Numbered from the stretch's first letter, positions 7,044-15,543 are shown. The stretch is 30,810 bases of DNA from DTFZ01 sp050260375 (GCA_050260375.1 JBLNCA010000002.1:1-30810), one strand, 5' to 3'. Made by a program: numbers and translations. Notes: generated from the sequence alone by a model not told the origin.

Positions 7044-8543
7044 TCAGCCCTGCGCCAGCTCAACAAACCTTTCTTTTAAATCCGCGTACAGCTTTTTATA
7101 TATGCCGTGCAGCCTGCGATATACCGCGAAGTTTTCCGGTTTGGGCTCGGTCACCGTCTCTACCTCGAGGTTATTAGCCGCTTCCTCTAAGCTGCGCCAG
7201 AAGCCCGCGCCCACGCCCGCCACTACCGCGGCGCCGTACGCTCCGCCTTCCGCAGCGCCAGTGAGCGTCTTTACCGGCAGTTCGAATATGTCCGCCTGTA
7301 TCTGCCTCCATACGGCGCTCTTGCTCCCGCCGCCCGAGGATATGACCTCTTTCAGCTTGATGCCGGGGTTCGCGGTGCGCACGAGCTCGAACATATCTAG
7401 AAGCCCGAATGTCACGCCCTCCATCACCGCTCTTGCTATGTCGCGCCTGTCCGTCAAGCGCGACAGCCCGAAGAACACACCTCTTGCGTAAGGGTCGGCG
7501 TAAGGGCAGCGCTCACCGGTAAGGTACGGCAGGAATATTACGTTGTTCGCGCCCGCGGGGCTTGCCTCGACGTCCGCGTTTATGCGCCCGAACGGGTCGG
7601 GGCCGTCGTAGAACGTTTCCTTTAGCCACTCCGTCGAGCCGCCCGAGCTTAACTGGCACCCGAACGCCTGCCATTTGCCTTTGGCGTTGTTGCAGAAGAA
7701 CTGCAGCGCTCCGCCCGCGTTGGCGCTGAAGCTGTTAAGAGGCGCCGCGACGACTCCCGACGTGCCTATAGTTACCCCTAATACGCCTTCCTTGACTATG
7801 CCCATGCCCGTCGTCTGTATTACGGCGTCGCCGCCGCCCGCGTACACCGGCATGCCTTCCTTCAGGCCGGAGAACTCCGCGCCCTCTTTTGTTACGTATC
7901 CCGCCGCCTCGTCCGACTCGTACACTTTGGGGAATATGCTCTTGCTGAAGCCCAGCAGGCTTATCAGCTCGTCGCTCCACGCGCGTTTGCCGACGTCGAA
8001 AAGCCCCGTGCCCGAAGCGTCGGATACGTCCGTCGCCTTCTCACCCGTGACGAGAAAGCGTATATAGTCTTTGGGCATCATGAACGACGCCATTTTATCG
8101 TAGTTTTCCGGCTCGTGCTTTTTGAGCCACAGTATCTTGCCGCCCGTATAGCCGGTAAGCATAGTGTTGTTCGTATATGAAAGCAGCCCGTCAAGGCCCC
8201 CTGCCGCCGCTATTATCTCGTCGCACTCGGCCTGCGTCCTCTGGTCGTTCCAGAGTATCGCCGGGCGTATCACTTCGCCGTCATGCCCCAGCGCCACCAG
8301 CCCGTGCATCTGCCCGGAAAACCCGAGACCCGCTATATCGTTTTTGTCAACGCTCGCCGCCGCCTTGCGCATGGCCTTACCCGCGGCTTCGCCCCAATGG
8401 GCGGGATCCTGCTCCGACCAGCCCGGCTTCGGAACGGACAGCGGATAGCTCTCGGTAACGGAGGTTACAACTTTTCCTCGCTCGTCAACCAGTATGCATT
8501 TTAAACCCGACGTGCCTACGTCTACACCCATTATATATTTCAT
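7044..8543 (-). CDS. xylB: Xylulokinase (FGGY carbohydrate kinase)
   Basis: The predicted reaction is ATP-dependent phosphorylation of D-xylulose to xylulose 5-phosphate, feeding the pentose phosphate pathway. The 499 residues show the FGGY fold: MGVDVGTSGLKCILVDERG at the start, GFSGQMHGLV near 73-82, WNDQRT near 98, GGGDAVIQTTGMG around the catalytic Asp, and SSGGGSKSAVWRQIQADIF in the C-terminal domain. AAGGAG precedes the ATG. It is first of a pair with galK. Specificity within FGGY kinases is family-based inference. Xylulose 5-phosphate is also a transketolase substrate, so it could feed the split transketolase encoded at 22891-24754. Confidence 0.9.
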   Translation of the reverse strand: MKYIMGVDVGTSGLKCILVDERGKVVTSVTESYPLSVPKPGWSEQDPAHWGEAAGKAMRKAAASVDKNDIAGLGFSGQMHGLVALGHDGEVIRPAILWNDQRTQAECDEIIAAAGGLDGLLSYTNNTMLTGYTGGKILWLKKHEPENYDKMASFMMPKDYIRFLVTGEKATDVSDASGTGLFDVGKRAWSDELISLLGFSKSIFPKVYESDEAAGYVTKEGAEFSGLKEGMPVYAGGGDAVIQTTGMGIVKEGVLGVTIGTSGVVAAPLNSFSANAGGALQFFCNNAKGKWQAFGCQLSSGGSTEWLKETFYDGPDPFGRINADVEASPAGANNVIFLPYLTGERCPYADPYARGVFFGLSRLTDRRDIARAVMEGVTFGLLDMFELVRTANPGIKLKEVISSGGGSKSAVWRQIQADIFELPVKTLTGAAEGGAYGAAVVAGVGAGFWRSLEEAANNLEVETVTEPKPENFAVYRRLHGIYKKLYADLKERFVELAQG

Positions 8544-8608
8544 TTTGGCTGCTCCTTGTATGGTTTATTACGAAATTAAATCCCCATATGTGCTTTAACT
8601 GGGGCATG

Positions 8609-8650
8609 TACTTTTCCGTATATTATAACATATCACGCGATATAATACAT
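8609..8650 (-). promoter_or_regulatory. Candidate promoter/operator region of xylB-galK
   Basis: On the minus strand a TATAAT box follows TATTATATCGCGTGATATG. The core ATATC-ACGC-GATAT (plus strand) is a dyad just upstream of or overlapping the promoter and could bind a sugar-responsive repressor. No good -35 box is at standard spacing. Confidence 0.35.
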
Positions 8651-8737
8651 ATTCAACATTTTGTGGCAAGTAGTAAAAAAAACACATGTATCACAACAAA
8701 AAAGTATATGCTTATAATTTATTGCGAGCTGTCGGCA

Positions 8738-8945
8738 GTCAAAAATGCCTCTCTCAGATGAGGGAGGTGGCACGAAGTGACGGAAGGAGGTACTCAAACA
8801 GGCGTTCGAAGAACGCCCCTACGCAATAAAGAAACATTTCGACATGTAGGGGCGGTCTTTGACCGCCAGAATGACGCACAATGCGGGCAGAAACATACTC
8901 TATCGGCGCTTCGCGCCACCTTCCTCTGCCGGGGCCTTTGGTTGA
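8738..8945. mobile_element. MITE-like composite of inverted palindromic repeats
   Basis: The ends are imperfect inverted copies of one motif: AGGGAGGTGGCACGAAGTGACGG near 8764 (plus) and GAGGAAGGTGGCGCGAAGCGCCG near 8920 (minus). Between them are two perfect hairpins, GGCGTTC/GAACGCC (about 8801-8817) and GGCGGTC/GACCGCC (about 8842-8858). A segment around 8813-8868 is nearly repeated in reverse at 16118-16178. No transposase is encoded. The element fills most of the gene-free stretch 8544-8989. Confidence 0.5.
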
Positions 8946-8989
8946 ATAAAGGGGAACTACATAATGCGTTCAAAATTGAAATGTACTGA

Positions 8990-10939
8990 TTACTCTTCTC
9001 CGACGTAGATTATATCCGTCGTACTCCTCCCGCCGTTGTAAGGCTGGTTGACCAGATTGCCCATAAACGCCATCTCGGAGGACTGCCCGCCGTCAAGGTT
9101 AAAAGCAACCTTGCATCCTAAGTCGTACATTAGCTGCGAAAGCTCCGCCATTTCCATGTCCTTCGAATAGCCAGGCTGCCGCCCGTCCGCTACGACAAAG
9201 CAGTAATGCCCCGGCTCGCAATAGCCGATTGCCGTTCTCGGATTCTTGCCGTTGATGTTCTGCGGCGAGTCGAACTCAGTCATCGGCTGGCCGTCTTTCA
9301 GCAGCATCGGCCCGAACGTCCATACCTGATACGCGCCCTCGGTTTTTATCTTTTCCAAGTCAAGCTCGCTCGCGCCGTACGCCTGCATGCTGCCGTCGTA
9401 GTTCATTACGAGCGCGTCCTGCGCCTTCTCATTAAGCCTGTATGCGTTTCCGTTGCGCACCACCGGGCCGGGGCAGTCCACACAGTGGTCGCCGTTTACC
9501 GCGATTACCGCGTTTACGTCCTTCGCTATCTTATCCGTCGCCTCGCGCCCGCCCATCTTCTCGGAATTGCCCGGGAACGCTGTTTTAAAGTATTTAAGCT
9601 CCGCCACGTATATGTCCGCGACGAAATACGTTATTTCGTTCTCCTGCACCCTGTTTATCGATACGTTTATATTCGCGCTTCTGTACGAGTTCTCATCCTG
9701 CTCGACCGCGCCGTCAGTGAACTTGTCCGCAAATTTCGCGCGCCAGTCGTTGGGGTCGCTAACCTCGGGCGATGTTTGCTGCCCGGCGGAAGCCGAAGGC
9801 GACGCGGGCGCCGTTTCGTCATATGCCGCCGAAAAATTTGCTGCGGCAGGCTTTGCCACAGGGGCCGCCGTCTCCACCGCGGGGCTAGTGCAGCCCACTA
9901 TGGCTATCGCCGCTACGAGCATCAGCGCGAGGCATGTAAACAGCGCCGAGCTCCTTTTATACCGTGCTATCATCTTAATTCTCCTTTTTATCGCCGTGCT
10001 TATCAAAAGGCCGAGTGCGCAGCGCATGTAAAGCGCCCCTGCTATGCGAGGCTTCGGCTCTTCTGACTGTGCGAGCCGTAAGAGCGTCGCTGCGTACCCC
10101 CTGCTGTCGCCCGTCCTTTTCAGCACGGACATGTCGCACATAACTTCCATATCGCCGCGCAGCAGCCTGAGCGCAGCACACACGAGAGGGTTGAACCAGT
10201 ACGCGATGTTGAGTGCGGTTATAAGCAGGCAGAGCAGCGTGTCGTGCCGCTTGATGTGCGCAAGCTCATGCAATAGCACGTGCCGCTTTTCTTCCTTTGA
10301 GAGCCACCCAAACGACGGCGAAATAAGCAGCTTCGGCCTTAATACGCCGTACACGGCCGCAGTGTTTATGCCGCTGTATTGCACGGCGCGCACGGCGCTT
10401 TTTATGCCGAGCTCGCTTTTGCACTCCTCAAACAGCTCGTCAAAGCCCGCGCCGCTATACGGCCTGTTCTTGTTGATAAGGCGGCTGAAGCGTATGTTGC
10501 AAAAAGCTATAAACGCCGCGAGCGCAGCAGCGCCCGCAAGCCACACTTTGGCTGCCGCTTCCGTCGCGGAAAGCGGTGCTGCGGGCGGTTCATATTGCCC
10601 GCCGGAGCTTACATTATCGCTGACTGACACTGCCGCGCCTGACTCAGCGGCGTCGCCTATTTTCTTCGGAATGTGATTCTCGCCGCTTGCTTCGGGCAGA
10701 GACGGTTCTCCAGTTACAGCGGAAACCTCGCCCGTATTCACGCCGCCTATTAAATTGAGAACACTGAGGCTGGAAGGTATCGTAACGGGAACAGCAAGAC
10801 GCACTATAAGCAGCGCGCCCAGCAGAGGCAGCAGCGCGGACGGCCTTCTGCCTATCACGAGTCGCGCGAGCAGTATGAGTACGCACAGCGCGCTCGCCGA
10901 AATAGATACGTCCGCCAGCGTTTTAAAAAGCTGTTCCAT
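8990..10939 (-). CDS. M56 (BlaR1/MecR1-type) membrane metallopeptidase fused to a phosphodiester glycosidase (NAGPA) domain
   Basis: This 649-residue protein begins with membrane helices (about 10-60 and 130-147), then a cytoplasmic zinc peptidase domain with HELAHIKRHD (HExxH at 224-228) and a downstream Glu in RGDMEVMCD (about 262-269). A further helix at about 333-349 leads into an Ala/Pro-rich linker (350-395). The C-terminal 250 residues match the NAGPA phosphodiester-glycosidase family: AVNGDHCVDCPGPVVRNG, WTFGPMLLKDG, RTAIGY and FNLDGGQSSEMAF. In BlaR1 the outer domain is a penicillin sensor. Here it is replaced by a domain that in other proteins hydrolyses sugar phosphodiesters. The gene starts 9 bp after the BlaI-type repressor gene, so the pair is probably one signalling operon. 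The signal is unknown. Confidence 0.85.
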   Translation of the reverse strand: MEQLFKTLADVSISASALCVLILLARLVIGRRPSALLPLLGALLIVRLAVPVTIPSSLSVLNLIGGVNTGEVSAVTGEPSLPEASGENHIPKKIGDAAESGAAVSVSDNVSSGGQYEPPAAPLSATEAAAKVWLAGAAALAAFIAFCNIRFSRLINKNRPYSGAGFDELFEECKSELGIKSAVRAVQYSGINTAAVYGVLRPKLLISPSFGWLSKEEKRHVLLHELAHIKRHDTLLCLLITALNIAYWFNPLVCAALRLLRGDMEVMCDMSVLKRTGDSRGYAATLLRLAQSEEPKPRIAGALYMRCALGLLISTAIKRRIKMIARYKRSSALFTCLALMLVAAIAIVGCTSPAVETAAPVAKPAAANFSAAYDETAPASPSASAGQQTSPEVSDPNDWRAKFADKFTDGAVEQDENSYRSANINVSINRVQENEITYFVADIYVAELKYFKTAFPGNSEKMGGREATDKIAKDVNAVIAVNGDHCVDCPGPVVRNGNAYRLNEKAQDALVMNYDGSMQAYGASELDLEKIKTEGAYQVWTFGPMLLKDGQPMTEFDSPQNINGKNPRTAIGYCEPGHYCFVVADGRQPGYSKDMEMAELSQLMYDLGCKVAFNLDGGQSSEMAFMGNLVNQPYNGGRSTTDIIYVGEE

Positions 10940-10948
10940 AACCGCCCC

Positions 10949-11314
10949 CTATTTCATGCCGTCCAACAGTTTTTTAAGCTCGTCAAGCTCCTTCTTGGAC
11001 AGGCTGCCGCTCTCAATGAATCCCTTTACGAGCATGCCCACCGAGCCTTCGTATACGCGCTTTAAGAACATATCCGTCTCTATGCGCTTAACTTCGCTTT
11101 CCTCCACGAGAGGGTAATACATCATCACGCTCTCCCTCTTCACGCCTACGGCCTTCTTTTTGACGAGCCTTCTCACCATCGTAAGTATGGTGCTCTGCGA
11201 CCAGTCCGTCTCGGCGCTAACCGCCTTTATTATTTCGCTGCCGCTTAAAGGCGAACGCTCCCACAGCGCCTTCATTACATACCATTCGCTCTCGCCTATC
11301 TTCGGTACTGACAT
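10949..11314 (-). CDS. BlaI/MecI-family transcriptional repressor
   Basis: This 121-residue winged-helix repressor shows ESEWYVMKALWERSPLSGSEI, SQSTILTMVRRLVKKKAVGV (recognition helix and wing) and a Leu-rich dimerisation tail. BlaI-type proteins block transcription until an M56 partner cleaves them. The likely partner is encoded 9 bp downstream. GGAGGGGC precedes the ATG. A 24-bp palindrome with TACA/TGTA half-sites lies immediately upstream and overlaps the promoter, so autorepression is expected. Confidence 0.93.
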   Translation of the reverse strand: MSVPKIGESEWYVMKALWERSPLSGSEIIKAVSAETDWSQSTILTMVRRLVKKKAVGVKRESVMMYYPLVEESEVKRIETDMFLKRVYEGSVGMLVKGFIESGSLSKKELDELKKLLDGMK

Positions 11315-11336
11315 ATATGCCCCTCCATAAGTTGTT

Positions 11337-11374
11337 TTACATTGTAACGTTACAATGTAATATTACAATGTAAT
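11337..11374 (-). promoter_or_regulatory. BlaI-type operators: 24-bp perfect palindrome plus second dyad
   Basis: Positions 11337-11360 form a perfect palindrome with half-site TTACATTGTAAC. Positions 11362-11374 (ATTACA-A-TGTAAT) form a second dyad. The TACA...TGTA core matches known BlaI/MecI sites. Confidence 0.8.
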
Positions 11375-11388
11375 ATACGGCGTGTCAA
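11360..11388 (-). promoter_or_regulatory. Promoter of the BlaI-M56 operon
   Basis: On the minus strand TTGACA (11388-11383) and TAATAT (11365-11360) are 17 bp apart. The -10 box lies inside the operator array. Confidence 0.7.
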
Positions 11389-11426
11389 GCGTTTTTTACC
11401 AGTTTTATGATAGCTCCGTTCATCAA

Positions 11427-11461
11427 TATAAAATACCCGCAAGTTTCGATTAACCCGCGGG
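11427..11461 (-). terminator. Intrinsic terminator after the ArsP-like permease gene
   Basis: On the minus strand CCCGCGGGTT pairs with AACTTGCGGG (with G-T pairs) and is followed by TATTTTATA. It separates the permease from the BlaI operon promoter. Confidence 0.65.
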
Positions 11462-11494
11462 CATGCGTGTCGGAAAAACTGTTTTGCGTTAAGG

Positions 11495-12625
11495 TTACGG
11501 CCGGAACAAAACGAGCGCCAGTTCGTAAGCGTACCCGAGAACTATTGCACCGACAAAAAGATATGCGATATAAAGCGCCAAGGCTCTTTTTTTCATTATC
11601 GTGGCTATGCCCGCCATAACGCCGGCGCTTGTACCGGGACCTGTGATCATAAAAGCAAGCATTGCGCCCGCGCCTACGCCGCTTTGCATCAGCGACCTTA
11701 TCATCGGTATCGCCGAATCGCCGTTTACATAGAGCGGCAAGCCCACTGCAGCTGCAAGCGGTACGGCGAATATGCTCTGATTGCCGAATAGCGCCGCAAT
11801 CCATTCGGATGGGATAAAGCGGTTTATCAAATAGCCTATTCCCGCAAACAGAGAAAAGTAAGGAAGAATTCTTTTTATGCCGACGTCAAACGCCGCTTTA
11901 AACAGCATGTCAACTTTGCGTCTTATTAAGAATCCGCGTATCTTTTGAGGAAACCGCACCTGTGCATCACAGCAGCCGTAAACGGCTGGCGCTGCTTCGG
12001 GCGGAACACCGCAGCCGCTCACGACTGCAGCTTCCGGGCTTTCGGCGTTGCAGCCGCAGCCGCACTGCTTATTTGCTGTATTGCAGCAGGCGGTATTGCC
12101 GGGTTGCATTGCGCCGCCCGTCGCGGAGCAGGCGCATTCCCCGGCGGTAGCAACAGCCTTGCGCGAATCGAAGCGCAGCTGGTTGTCGAGAAAGCGCGTC
12201 TTCTTTTCTATCACGTGCGTAGCGTAGCCCGAGCCAAGGCCTATTATAACGGAAGCCGCCGCGAGCGCTATCGCGAAAACCGGACTGATTATTCCCGAGA
12301 TCATAACGAATCCTTCCGGGCTCATCAGCGGCGAAGACGTCAGAAACGCCATTACGGGACCCCAGGGCAGAGCAGTCGCCAGCATCGACAGCACCACAGC
12401 CATCGTACCGCAGGCGCAAAAAGGCGTAAACGCACCGAACACTACCGTCGCGGGTACAGAGACGGAAGAGCGCCGCATCAGCCAGCTTCTCATCCTGACG
12501 GCGTCAACATAAACCTTCATTGCCGCCGCGATAAATATGCCCAGCAGAAGCGCGGGAAGGTTGTGAATAAGACTTTCAAGCACATACAATACGGTATCCT
12601 TCAGGTATTCCAAAACAATATCCAT
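11495..12625 (-). CDS. ArsP/DUF318-like permease with cysteine-rich central loop
   Basis: The 376-residue membrane protein belongs to the permease family that includes ArsP (organoarsenical export). It has about eight hydrophobic segments in two halves. The family motif FTPFCACGTM is in the first half, and LPLYVNGDSAIPMIRSL and ITGPGTSAGV are in the second. Between them, roughly residues 155-225, a hydrophilic loop carries ten cysteines in short clusters (ECAC, ACC, QCGCGC, SGC, YGCC). Such a loop could bind soft metals or metalloids; that is inference. The gene follows an ArsR-type regulator gene and has its own upstream dyad identical in core to the one before arsR. The substrate is unproven. 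Confidence 0.82.
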   Translation of the reverse strand: MDIVLEYLKDTVLYVLESLIHNLPALLLGIFIAAAMKVYVDAVRMRSWLMRRSSVSVPATVVFGAFTPFCACGTMAVVLSMLATALPWGPVMAFLTSSPLMSPEGFVMISGIISPVFAIALAAASVIIGLGSGYATHVIEKKTRFLDNQLRFDSRKAVATAGECACSATGGAMQPGNTACCNTANKQCGCGCNAESPEAAVVSGCGVPPEAAPAVYGCCDAQVRFPQKIRGFLIRRKVDMLFKAAFDVGIKRILPYFSLFAGIGYLINRFIPSEWIAALFGNQSIFAVPLAAAVGLPLYVNGDSAIPMIRSLMQSGVGAGAMLAFMITGPGTSAGVMAGIATIMKKRALALYIAYLFVGAIVLGYAYELALVLFRP

Positions 12626-12683
12626 ATAAACTCACTTTCTTTCGCACCGGCAAGCCTCGCGATATGCCGGGGACTCATATAAT

Positions 12684-12699
12684 ATCGTATTTTTACGAT
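12684..12699 (-). promoter_or_regulatory. ArsR-type operator before the permease gene
   Basis: ATCGTA-TTTT-TACGAT is a dyad in the short gap between arsR and the permease gene. The same half-sites occur at 13038-13057. Confidence 0.65.
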
Positions 12700-12718
12700 G
12701 TATCAATTTAAAAAAATA

Positions 12719-13024
12719 TCATTCTATGAGCGCTTCTTTAAAAGCGCCTAAAAACTCCTTAAGCAAGCCCTTGTTCAAAAAGAAACACGTCCAATGGCCG
12801 CGCTTTTCACGTATGATTACGCCCGCCTTTTCCAGCACCGCCAAATGCTGCGACACTGTGGACTGGGCGAGTCCCGAAGTATGAACGACGTCAGCCACGC
12901 TTACGCCGTTTTCGAAATACTGTATCTTATCGCAGCAAGTGCCTATTGTCCTGTCTTTCATCGCTTTGACGATCTGAAAGCGAGTTTCATTTCCAAGCGC
13001 GTCGCATATTTTTGTAATATCCAT
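12719..13024 (-). CDS. ArsR-family transcriptional repressor
   Basis: This 101-residue winged-helix protein has DALGNETRFQIVKAM, the recognition helix SGLAQSTVSQHLAVLEKAGVI and the wing REKRGHWTCFFLN, as in ArsR/SmtB repressors. These leave DNA when metal or metalloid is bound. Cys7, the pair Cys30-Cys31 (GTCCDK) and Cys80 are candidate ligands. They are not arranged as the classical ELCVCDL motif, so the inducer is uncertain. AAGGCGG precedes the ATG. Matching dyads lie upstream of this gene and of the permease gene 93 bp downstream. Confidence 0.9.
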   Translation of the reverse strand: MDITKICDALGNETRFQIVKAMKDRTIGTCCDKIQYFENGVSVADVVHTSGLAQSTVSQHLAVLEKAGVIIREKRGHWTCFFLNKGLLKEFLGAFKEALIE

Positions 13025-13037
13025 AGAAGCCGCCTTT

Positions 13038-13057
13038 ATATCGTAATTTTACGATAT
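13038..13057 (-). promoter_or_regulatory. ArsR-type operator before arsR
   Basis: ATATCGTAA and TTACGATAT form a 20-bp dyad with a two-base centre, 14 bp upstream of the ATG. A further half-site ATACGAT occurs at about 13072. Confidence 0.7.
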
Positions 13058-13252
13058 ATTATATCGGCAAAATACGATGATGTCAATATAATTCTATCAA
13101 ATTGCTTAATAAATGCTGTTCGACACAAGGCGGCAGTACGAACGCCCTTGAGCGGTTGTCGCTTTATTATTGCCGCTTTTTATTGTATAATCGGTTAAAG
13201 CGACGCTGGCATTTCTCTTAAGGAAGCAAAATTCTTGAAGGGAGACTAAGCT

Positions 13253-14272
13253 GTGAGGGCACTGTTTATTGGAGGCACCGGCACTATAAGTTCAGCCGTA
13301 TCCGCTCTGGCGATAGAAAAGGGAATTGAGCTTTACCTGCTTAACCGCGGCAACCGTCCAGGTTTCGTTCCTAAAAAAGCGAAGGTTATTACGGCGGACA
13401 TAAACGACGAGGAAAATGTAAAGCGGCAGATATCGGGGCTTAATTTCGACGTCGTAGCCGACTTTATAGCGTTTGAGCCCGCCCACGTACTGCGCGACTG
13501 GCGCATATTCGGCGGCAGCATAAAGCAGTATATATTCATAAGCTCGGCTTCCGCTTACCAAAAGCCGCTCTCTTCCCCGGTAATCACCGAGAGCACGCCG
13601 CTCTCCAATCCTTTCTGGGACTATTCAAGGAACAAGATAGCCTGCGAAGAGGCGCTGATGGAAAAATACCGCCGGGAGGGCTTTCCGGTAACAATAGTCC
13701 GCCCGAGCCATACGTATGGCGACACGTCCGTTCCGGTGGCCATACACGGCAGGAACGGCAGCTTTTCGGTGGTTGAGCGCATACGCAAGGGAAAAAAGGT
13801 AATAGTGCACGGCGACGGCACTTCCCTTTGGACGCTTACGCACAACACCGATTTTGCGAAAGCGTTCGTAGGCATAATGAACAACCCGCACGCGATAGGC
13901 GAGGCGTACAACATCACGTCCGACGAGCTGCTCACATGGAACCAGATATACGATATAATAGGAAGCGCGCTGGGCGTTAAGCCCCGTATAGTGCACATAC
14001 CGTCCGACGTGCTTGCATCGCTGCATCCGCCTTATTACGGCGGGCTGCTGGGCGACAAGGCTCACTCTCTCGTGTTTGACAACACCAAGATAAAGCGCGC
14101 CGTGCCCGGTTTTGCCGCCACCGTGAGGTTTGACCAGGGCGTAAGGCAGACGCTCGCTTATGTATACGGCAACAGGGAGTACCAGAAAGCGGATCCTGAG
14201 TTTGACGCGTGGTGCGACAACCTCATAGAGGCATTCGAGGGACACAGCGCCAGCCTGCCCCGGCTTGAATGA
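13253..14272 (+). CDS. NAD-dependent epimerase/dehydratase-like SDR protein
   Basis: This 339-residue extended short-chain dehydrogenase starts with the nucleotide-binding GGTGTISSAV. It carries a Ser region (FISSASAY), then YSRNK as the YxxxK catalytic pair, and VRPSHTYGD. Family members epimerise or reduce nucleotide sugars or related substrates; the substrate here cannot be told. The start is GTG with GAAGGGAG upstream. An alternative in-frame ATG was not seen nearby. It is transcribed away from arsR and ends in a clear terminator, so it is monocistronic. Confidence 0.82.
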   Translation: MRALFIGGTGTISSAVSALAIEKGIELYLLNRGNRPGFVPKKAKVITADINDEENVKRQISGLNFDVVADFIAFEPAHVLRDWRIFGGSIKQYIFISSASAYQKPLSSPVITESTPLSNPFWDYSRNKIACEEALMEKYRREGFPVTIVRPSHTYGDTSVPVAIHGRNGSFSVVERIRKGKKVIVHGDGTSLWTLTHNTDFAKAFVGIMNNPHAIGEAYNITSDELLTWNQIYDIIGSALGVKPRIVHIPSDVLASLHPPYYGGLLGDKAHSLVFDNTKIKRAVPGFAATVRFDQGVRQTLAYVYGNREYQKADPEFDAWCDNLIEAFEGHSASLPRLE

Positions 14273-14447
14273 TTGCTGTTATTTCCATTCATGTAATAAT
14301 ATTTCTTAAATTTCTTTTCTTTGGTAAGCAGGGATTTTGAGGTATAATGGCGAAATATATTATACGTATAAAAAATGCTATAGACCGAAATCCTATAATC
14401 CGGGTAAAATAAAAGAGAGTGCATTTTCCTCTCTCCCTACTTTTTCA

Positions 14448-14479
14448 GAGCGCACACCCAGTGCGCTCCTTGTTTTTAT
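14448..14479 (+). terminator. Intrinsic terminator downstream of the SDR gene
   Basis: GAGCGCAC pairs with GTGCGCTC around ACCCA, followed by CTTGTTTTTA. It sits in the gene-free stretch 14273-14607. A second small hairpin (GAGAG/CTCTC, about 14414-14432) precedes it. Confidence 0.75.
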
Positions 14480-14548
14480 ACGAGGGGCTAACCTTCCCTT
14501 CCATTCGAGCTGTTTTTACCAGCCTTGCTTTTGCGCTAAGCGCCGCCA

Positions 14549-14557
14549 TGATATAAT
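14549..14557 (+). promoter_or_regulatory. Extended -10 promoter of the WYL regulator gene
   Basis: TG-A-TATAAT is an extended -10 element about 50 bp before the ATG at 14608. No strong -35 box is present, as is usual for this promoter type. Confidence 0.5.
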
Positions 14558-14607
14558 TACGTATCAACGATACCGCAATAAAAGCCGAAGGGGTTTATGG
14601 TGGCGGC

Positions 14608-15543
14608 ATGAAGATAGACAGGCTTGTGGGCATTCTCGTACTGCTGTTAAGGAAAGACCGCGTACAGGCAAAGGAGCTTGCGGAAAGGTTCGGCGTTTCC
14701 GTGCGCACGATACTGCGCGACGTGGACGCAATTAACCTTGCGGGCATACCGATAGTGACATACCAGGGCGCGGGCGGCGGCATCAGCATAGCGCAAGGCT
14801 ACCGGCTTGATAAAAGCGTGCTTACGGGCGACGACATGGCCGCCATAATATCGACGCTGCGCGGCATAGACGGCGCCGTCAAAAGCAGCCACGACATACT
14901 GATAGAAAAGCTGAAAAATACGCTGCCTTCCCAGCAGCTTGAGGCGCTCGATAAAAAGCTTAAGCAGCTTGTCATAGACCTTTCTCCGTGGTACGAGACC
15001 GCCGGCGTCAAAGAAAAGCTCGCCGTTATACGCAAGGCGATCAAAGACGCGCGGGTGATAAGATTCTCATACACCGATTTTGAAGGCAGAAAGACGGAAC
15101 GCACCGTGGAACCGCATTCGCTTTTGCTCAAGGCGCAGAACTGGTACCTGTGCGCGTGGTGCCGTCTGCGGGACGACTTCCGCTTTTTCAAGGTCTCGAG
15201 GATAAAGGAGCTTGCCGAATGCGGCGAGACGTTTACGCACCGTGAAGCGCCGCCCTTAAGCGTACCGGAGGACAGCGAATGGTACAAAGCGGGAAATCCC
15301 GTCGCTCTCGAGCTTGTGTTTATAAAAGGACTGGAGAGCCTCGTCACGGAATGGTTCGGCGACGACGTGCAGGCTGCTGACGACGAGAGCTTACTCGTAA
15401 GGTGCACTCTTCCCGAAAGCGACTGGCTGTACGGTTATCTTCTGAGTTTCGGCACGGGCGTCGAGGTTATAAGCCCACCTCATATACGCGCAAAGCTGGC
15501 GGGAATAGCGAAAGAGCTATACGAAAGATATATGCCGCAATAA
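14608..15543 (+). CDS. HTH/WYL-domain transcriptional regulator (YafY-like)
   Basis: This 311-residue protein has an N-terminal HTH_11 domain (RLVGILVLLLRKDRVQAKELAERFGVS...) with the recognition helix in SVRTILRDVDAI. A WYL ligand-sensing domain follows at about 145-220, showing the name-giving WYL in NWYLCAWC and DDFRFFKVSRI. Such proteins sense small ligands or nucleic acids. The GyrI-like effector-binding protein encoded 100 bp downstream is a plausible partner. An SD-like GAAGGGG precedes a four-codon frame (ATG GTG GCG GCA TGA) whose stop overlaps the start codon, suggesting translational coupling. Confidence 0.92.
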   Translation: MKIDRLVGILVLLLRKDRVQAKELAERFGVSVRTILRDVDAINLAGIPIVTYQGAGGGISIAQGYRLDKSVLTGDDMAAIISTLRGIDGAVKSSHDILIEKLKNTLPSQQLEALDKKLKQLVIDLSPWYETAGVKEKLAVIRKAIKDARVIRFSYTDFEGRKTERTVEPHSLLLKAQNWYLCAWCRLRDDFRFFKVSRIKELAECGETFTHREAPPLSVPEDSEWYKAGNPVALELVFIKGLESLVTEWFGDDVQAADDESLLVRCTLPESDWLYGYLLSFGTGVEVISPPHIRAKLAGIAKELYERYMPQ

